Shown here piece after piece: positions 42,506 through 44,205 of a stretch of 44,205 nt of DNA; positions within the stretch are counted from its first letter, which is position 1, and each line of letters opens with the position of its first letter. The stretch comes from WRIS01 sp964345475 (GTDB lineage Bacteria; Actinomycetota; Coriobacteriia; Coriobacteriales; Eggerthellaceae). The translations under genes and the position numbers were made by a program. The stretch spans positions 1-44,205 of the forward strand of contig CAYFQW010000011.1 in the NCBI GenBank assembly GCA_964345475.1, written 5' to 3'. A model generated the notes under the pieces. That model was not told the DNA's origin, did no database searches, and saw nothing but the letters and a program-made list of their open reading frames with translations.

Positions 42506-42570
42506 GAACCACATCTCGTTTGGTCGACTCCCTCGAAGTTAATATCGGAGTCGACACAGAGGTGTGGTTC
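42506..42570 (+). terminator. Long two-part hairpin after mrp
   Basis: GAACCACATCTC pairs with GAGGTGTGGTTC (one G-T pair), and inside it GTCGACTCC pairs perfectly with GGAGTCGAC. The 65-nt structure is followed by ATTTATTTTC. It most likely terminates mrp, although its size and two-stem form are unusual. Confidence 0.6.
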
Positions 42571-42692
42571 ATTTATTTTCAAGAAATAATGTATTTCATT
42601 TGAACTCTTGATTCTGGCTAAATAGTTAGTATATGTTAACTTTGACATATGAAAGCTCTGCACTTGCAGGGCCTAAGCGAAAGTGGGTAGTC

Positions 42693-43112
42693 ATGGGATC
42701 GATTTTAATTGTGTATTGGAGCGGCACGGGCAACACGGAATTAATGGCACAACATATTGCAGCTGGAATTGAGGATGCAGGGCTCAACGCCGATGTATTC
42801 AGCGTTGATGAAGCGGATGCTTCCCTGGTCGAATCCTATTCAAAGTATGCCTTCGGATGTCCTTCTATGGGAGTCGAAACCCTTGAGGAGGATGAGTTCG
42901 AGCCCTTCTTCAAGGCGGTTGAGCCCTTGCTTGACGGGAAAAAGGTAGCTCTTTTCGGTTCGTACGACTGGGGCGATGGTGAGTGGATGACTGATTGGGT
43001 TGATCGCACTCAGAGCTGCGGGGCCTCTGTTATGGGCGAAGGTCTTATGGCTAATTTAGAACCAGAAGAAGCTGAGTGTGTTGAATATGGAAGACAATTT
43101 GCGGCGTTTTAA
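42693..43112 (+). CDS. Short-chain flavodoxin
   Basis: This FMN electron carrier has 139 aa. The phosphate-binding loop is YWSGTGNTE. The 90s flavin loop is FGSYDWGDGEWM, with an aromatic and acidic pattern like clostridial flavodoxins. The loop around FGCPSMGVETLEED is also typical. ATG 42693 is preferred by comparison with the family start (MGSILIVYWSGTGN); the ribosome site is weak (GTGGG). A frame extension to 42633 adds 20 residues that look untranslated. Confidence 0.9.
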   Translation: MGSILIVYWSGTGNTELMAQHIAAGIEDAGLNADVFSVDEADASLVESYSKYAFGCPSMGVETLEEDEFEPFFKAVEPLLDGKKVALFGSYDWGDGEWMTDWVDRTQSCGASVMGEGLMANLEPEEAECVEYGRQFAAF

Positions 43113-43121
43113 GATATTCAC

Positions 43122-43149
43122 TTGACCAAGTGGCGAAGTTTGCTAAGAT
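43122..43149 (+). promoter_or_regulatory. Promoter of tRNA-Ala
   Basis: TTGACC (43122-43127), a 16-nt spacer and TAAGAT (43144-43149) lie 18 nt before the tRNA. Confidence 0.6.
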
Positions 43150-43167
43150 TGGAAACGCACTTTTTAA

Positions 43168-43243
43168 GGGGCCTTAGCTCAGCTGGGAGAGCGCTTGGCT
43201 GGCAGCCAAGAGGTCAGGGGTTCGATCCCCCTAGGCTCCACCA
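43168..43243 (+). tRNA. tRNA-Ala (GGC anticodon)
   Basis: A full cloverleaf can be folded. The acceptor arm GGGGCCT pairs with AGGCTCC, the D arm contains AGCTCAGCTGGGAGAGC, the anticodon arm is CTTGG-CTGGCAG-CCAAG with anticodon GGC, and the T arm contains GGGGTTCGATCCCC. The CCA end is encoded (76 nt). It has its own promoter and terminator. Confidence 0.97.
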
Positions 43244-43252
43244 TAATTTTGG

Positions 43253-43285
43253 AACCGCTGGTCAGCCAGCGGTTTTTTATTTTTC
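43253..43285 (+). terminator. Terminator of tRNA-Ala
   Basis: AACCGCTGG and CCAGCGGTT form a 9-bp stem with a 4-nt loop, followed by TTTTATTTTT. This is a textbook Rho-independent terminator. Confidence 0.92.
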
Positions 43286-43655
43286 GTGGGAGATGTTTAG
43301 TGTGCCAAGCGCGAGCAAGCGAGTGACACCCCAAATTCAAATACTGTGAACTGGGAATATACTGGAGCTAACCCGACAATCCAAAGTCTTATCGAAAAAT
43401 ATTACTAAAAAAGCTTTCCTCAATGCCCTCATTAGGTTGTGCTGCGTGTGGGTCGCATGAATTCAGTTTTTTTGGCAAATGCAAGAGATGCGGGAGAAGA
43501 CGCTAGACAAGGGCCCAGAAGTATTCTCTGCTGATGGGCTATGAAGTGACGAGACCACGATTATCAGATTAAAAGTACGAGCGGGTGACACCAAAGATAG
43601 TAACTGGCGGTTTTTGTTTTCAGGAAATAATTGCATCTGAACTCTACATACCGCG
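43286..43655. other. Gene-poor region between tRNA-Ala and the HipA-like gene
   Basis: About 370 bp without a convincing gene. It contains two near-copies of a 14-nt motif (AAGCGAGTGACACC at 43317-43330 and GAGCGGGTGACACC at 43579-43592), both readable as Arg-Val-Thr-Pro, and a tiny frame with two CxxC motifs. It may be eroded coding sequence. Confidence 0.4.
43423..43506 (+). CDS. Tiny zinc-ribbon-like frame (27 aa), possibly a gene remnant
   Basis: From ATG 43423 the frame reads MPSLGCAACGSHEFSFFGKC and continues KRCGRRR, giving two CxxC pairs 10 residues apart, as in a zinc ribbon. There is no ribosome site and no promoter. It could be the end of a decayed larger gene, because the upstream sequence stays open in the same frame. 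I would not treat it as a functional gene without expression data. Confidence 0.2.
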   Translation: MPSLGCAACGSHEFSFFGKCKRCGRRR

Positions 43656-44205
43656 CTATATTCTAAAAGCTTCCCTAAGCGCTTCTATCCGATTAAGGAA
43701 CACAGGCTCAAATAGGCTCATTTCTGCTTTTCTACACCCATTGCTACGAGCTACCGCGCGCCACTGCTTTACCGCTTTGATCACTTCCGAAACCTCTTTT
43801 TCTGCAGCAGCTTGTAATAGCCCAAAAGACGCGCTCAGATCAGCCAGAGAGTCAGCTTCACGACTCCCCGATTCTCCGAAAATTGCAGTAACACGATGAT
43901 AGTCGGCAAGTGGATTAGGGTTGACATCGAATAACGGCGATAACTTCCACCCTCCTGATGTCCGTATGAAACCATGGTTACGCAAATGGTCATCGGTACT
44001 ATGCAAAGCAATGAGTAATACGATACGCCTGAACAAACTAGCAAGGTCAGCTGTAGCATCGGACACAAAAAAGCCAAGAGCTTCAGCCAATTCCGCATAG
44101 TCACGAGAATCCCCATCGCGCGCGTCCAAAAGAGTCATAGCGCTCACATAAGGCAACCTGATCTCATGTTCTCCAACACTTTCCCGATCAAAACGCTCAA
44201 GCAAT
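43656..44205 (-). CDS. HipA-like kinase domain protein (C-terminal part, 5' end beyond the window)
   Basis: The frame is open to the right edge, so only the last 182 or so residues are visible. The catalytic-loop region STDDHLRNHGFIRT and the following PLFDVNPNP match the HipA C-terminal kinase domain (compare the Asp and Asn of the catalytic loop and the later Asp of the metal site). HipA toxins phosphorylate glutamyl-tRNA synthetase; this one may be a type II toxin or a stand-alone HipA-like kinase. Any HipB antitoxin would lie beyond the window. Confidence 0.75.
   Translation of the reverse strand, partial: LLERFDRESVGEHEIRLPYVSAMTLLDARDGDSRDYAELAEALGFFVSDATADLASLFRRIVLLIALHSTDDHLRNHGFIRTSGGWKLSPLFDVNPNPLADYHRVTAIFGESGSREADSLADLSASFGLLQAAAEKEVSEVIKAVKQWRAVARSNGCRKAEMSLFEPVFLNRIEALREAFRI

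Overview
This 44.2-kb window is dense chromosomal DNA of moderate G+C from an anaerobic bacterium, most likely an actinobacterium of the class Coriobacteriia (Eggerthellales-like). That placement is inferred from gene content: a complete F-type ATP synthase, an Flx-Hdr (flavin oxidoreductase / heterodisulfide reductase-like) module, many short Fe-S proteins, an EF-G paralogue, a CD1871A-type redox mini-protein, and frequent GTG/TTG starts. Exactly 100 Ns (39856-39955) mark a draft-assembly scaffold join.

Layout, left to right. (1) 1-5034, minus strand: dnaE, then truA, then an unrecognised acidic protein that runs off the left edge. (2) 5290-15913, minus: rpiB, glyA, upp, dCMP deaminase, then the nine-gene atp operon (small membrane protein, atpB, E, F, H, A, G, D, C) closed by a strong terminator. 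The order rpiB-glyA-upp-atp is conserved in many Gram-positive bacteria. (3) 15994-24209: an alpha/beta hydrolase (minus) and a divergent, tightly overlapping seven-gene operon hdrC-hdrB-hdrA-flxD-(two Fe-S proteins)-flxA (plus). The intergenic region between them carries two promoter-like sites and several hairpins, including a candidate small RNA of about 90 nt. (4) 24322-30959, minus: tsaC, yebC, moaC, moaA, and modA-modB-modC. ModB carries an unusual extracytoplasmic domain of about 220 residues. (5) 31158-37829, minus: ligA, a DUF308/HdeD membrane protein, NAD(P)H-hydrate dehydratase, an AcpS with long extensions at both ends, and an EF-G-like GTPase. (6) 38077-39691, plus: a 48-residue CxxC membrane mini-protein, a polytopic ferredoxin-like protein and a TlpA/ResA-type thioredoxin lipoprotein. 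(7) 39801-44205: a 55-nt sequence repeated exactly on both sides of the N gap, an MTA/SAH-type deaminase, an Mrp/NBP35 Fe-S carrier, flavodoxin, tRNA-Ala(GGC), a gene-poor stretch, and the C-terminal part of a HipA-like protein running off the right edge.

How it fits together (inference). The Flx-Hdr module would oxidise NAD(P)H through FlxA and pass electrons to HdrABC, allowing flavin-based bifurcation toward ferredoxin and a disulfide-type acceptor. The molybdate importer with moaA/moaC supplies molybdoenzymes. The mini-protein/ferredoxin/TlpA set looks like an envelope electron-transfer or thiol-redox unit. Flavodoxin and Mrp serve the same Fe-S-rich redox economy, and the ATP synthase couples it to energy conservation.

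The observations most worth a second look are the ModB fusion, the candidate small RNA at 17080-17168, the Hdr-Flx island lying between tsaC and rpiB, the gamma-subunit insertion, the extended AcpS, the possibly leaderless CxxC mini-gene, the 55-nt repeat around the N gap, and the acidic reading frame that starts in frame two codons after the truA stop.
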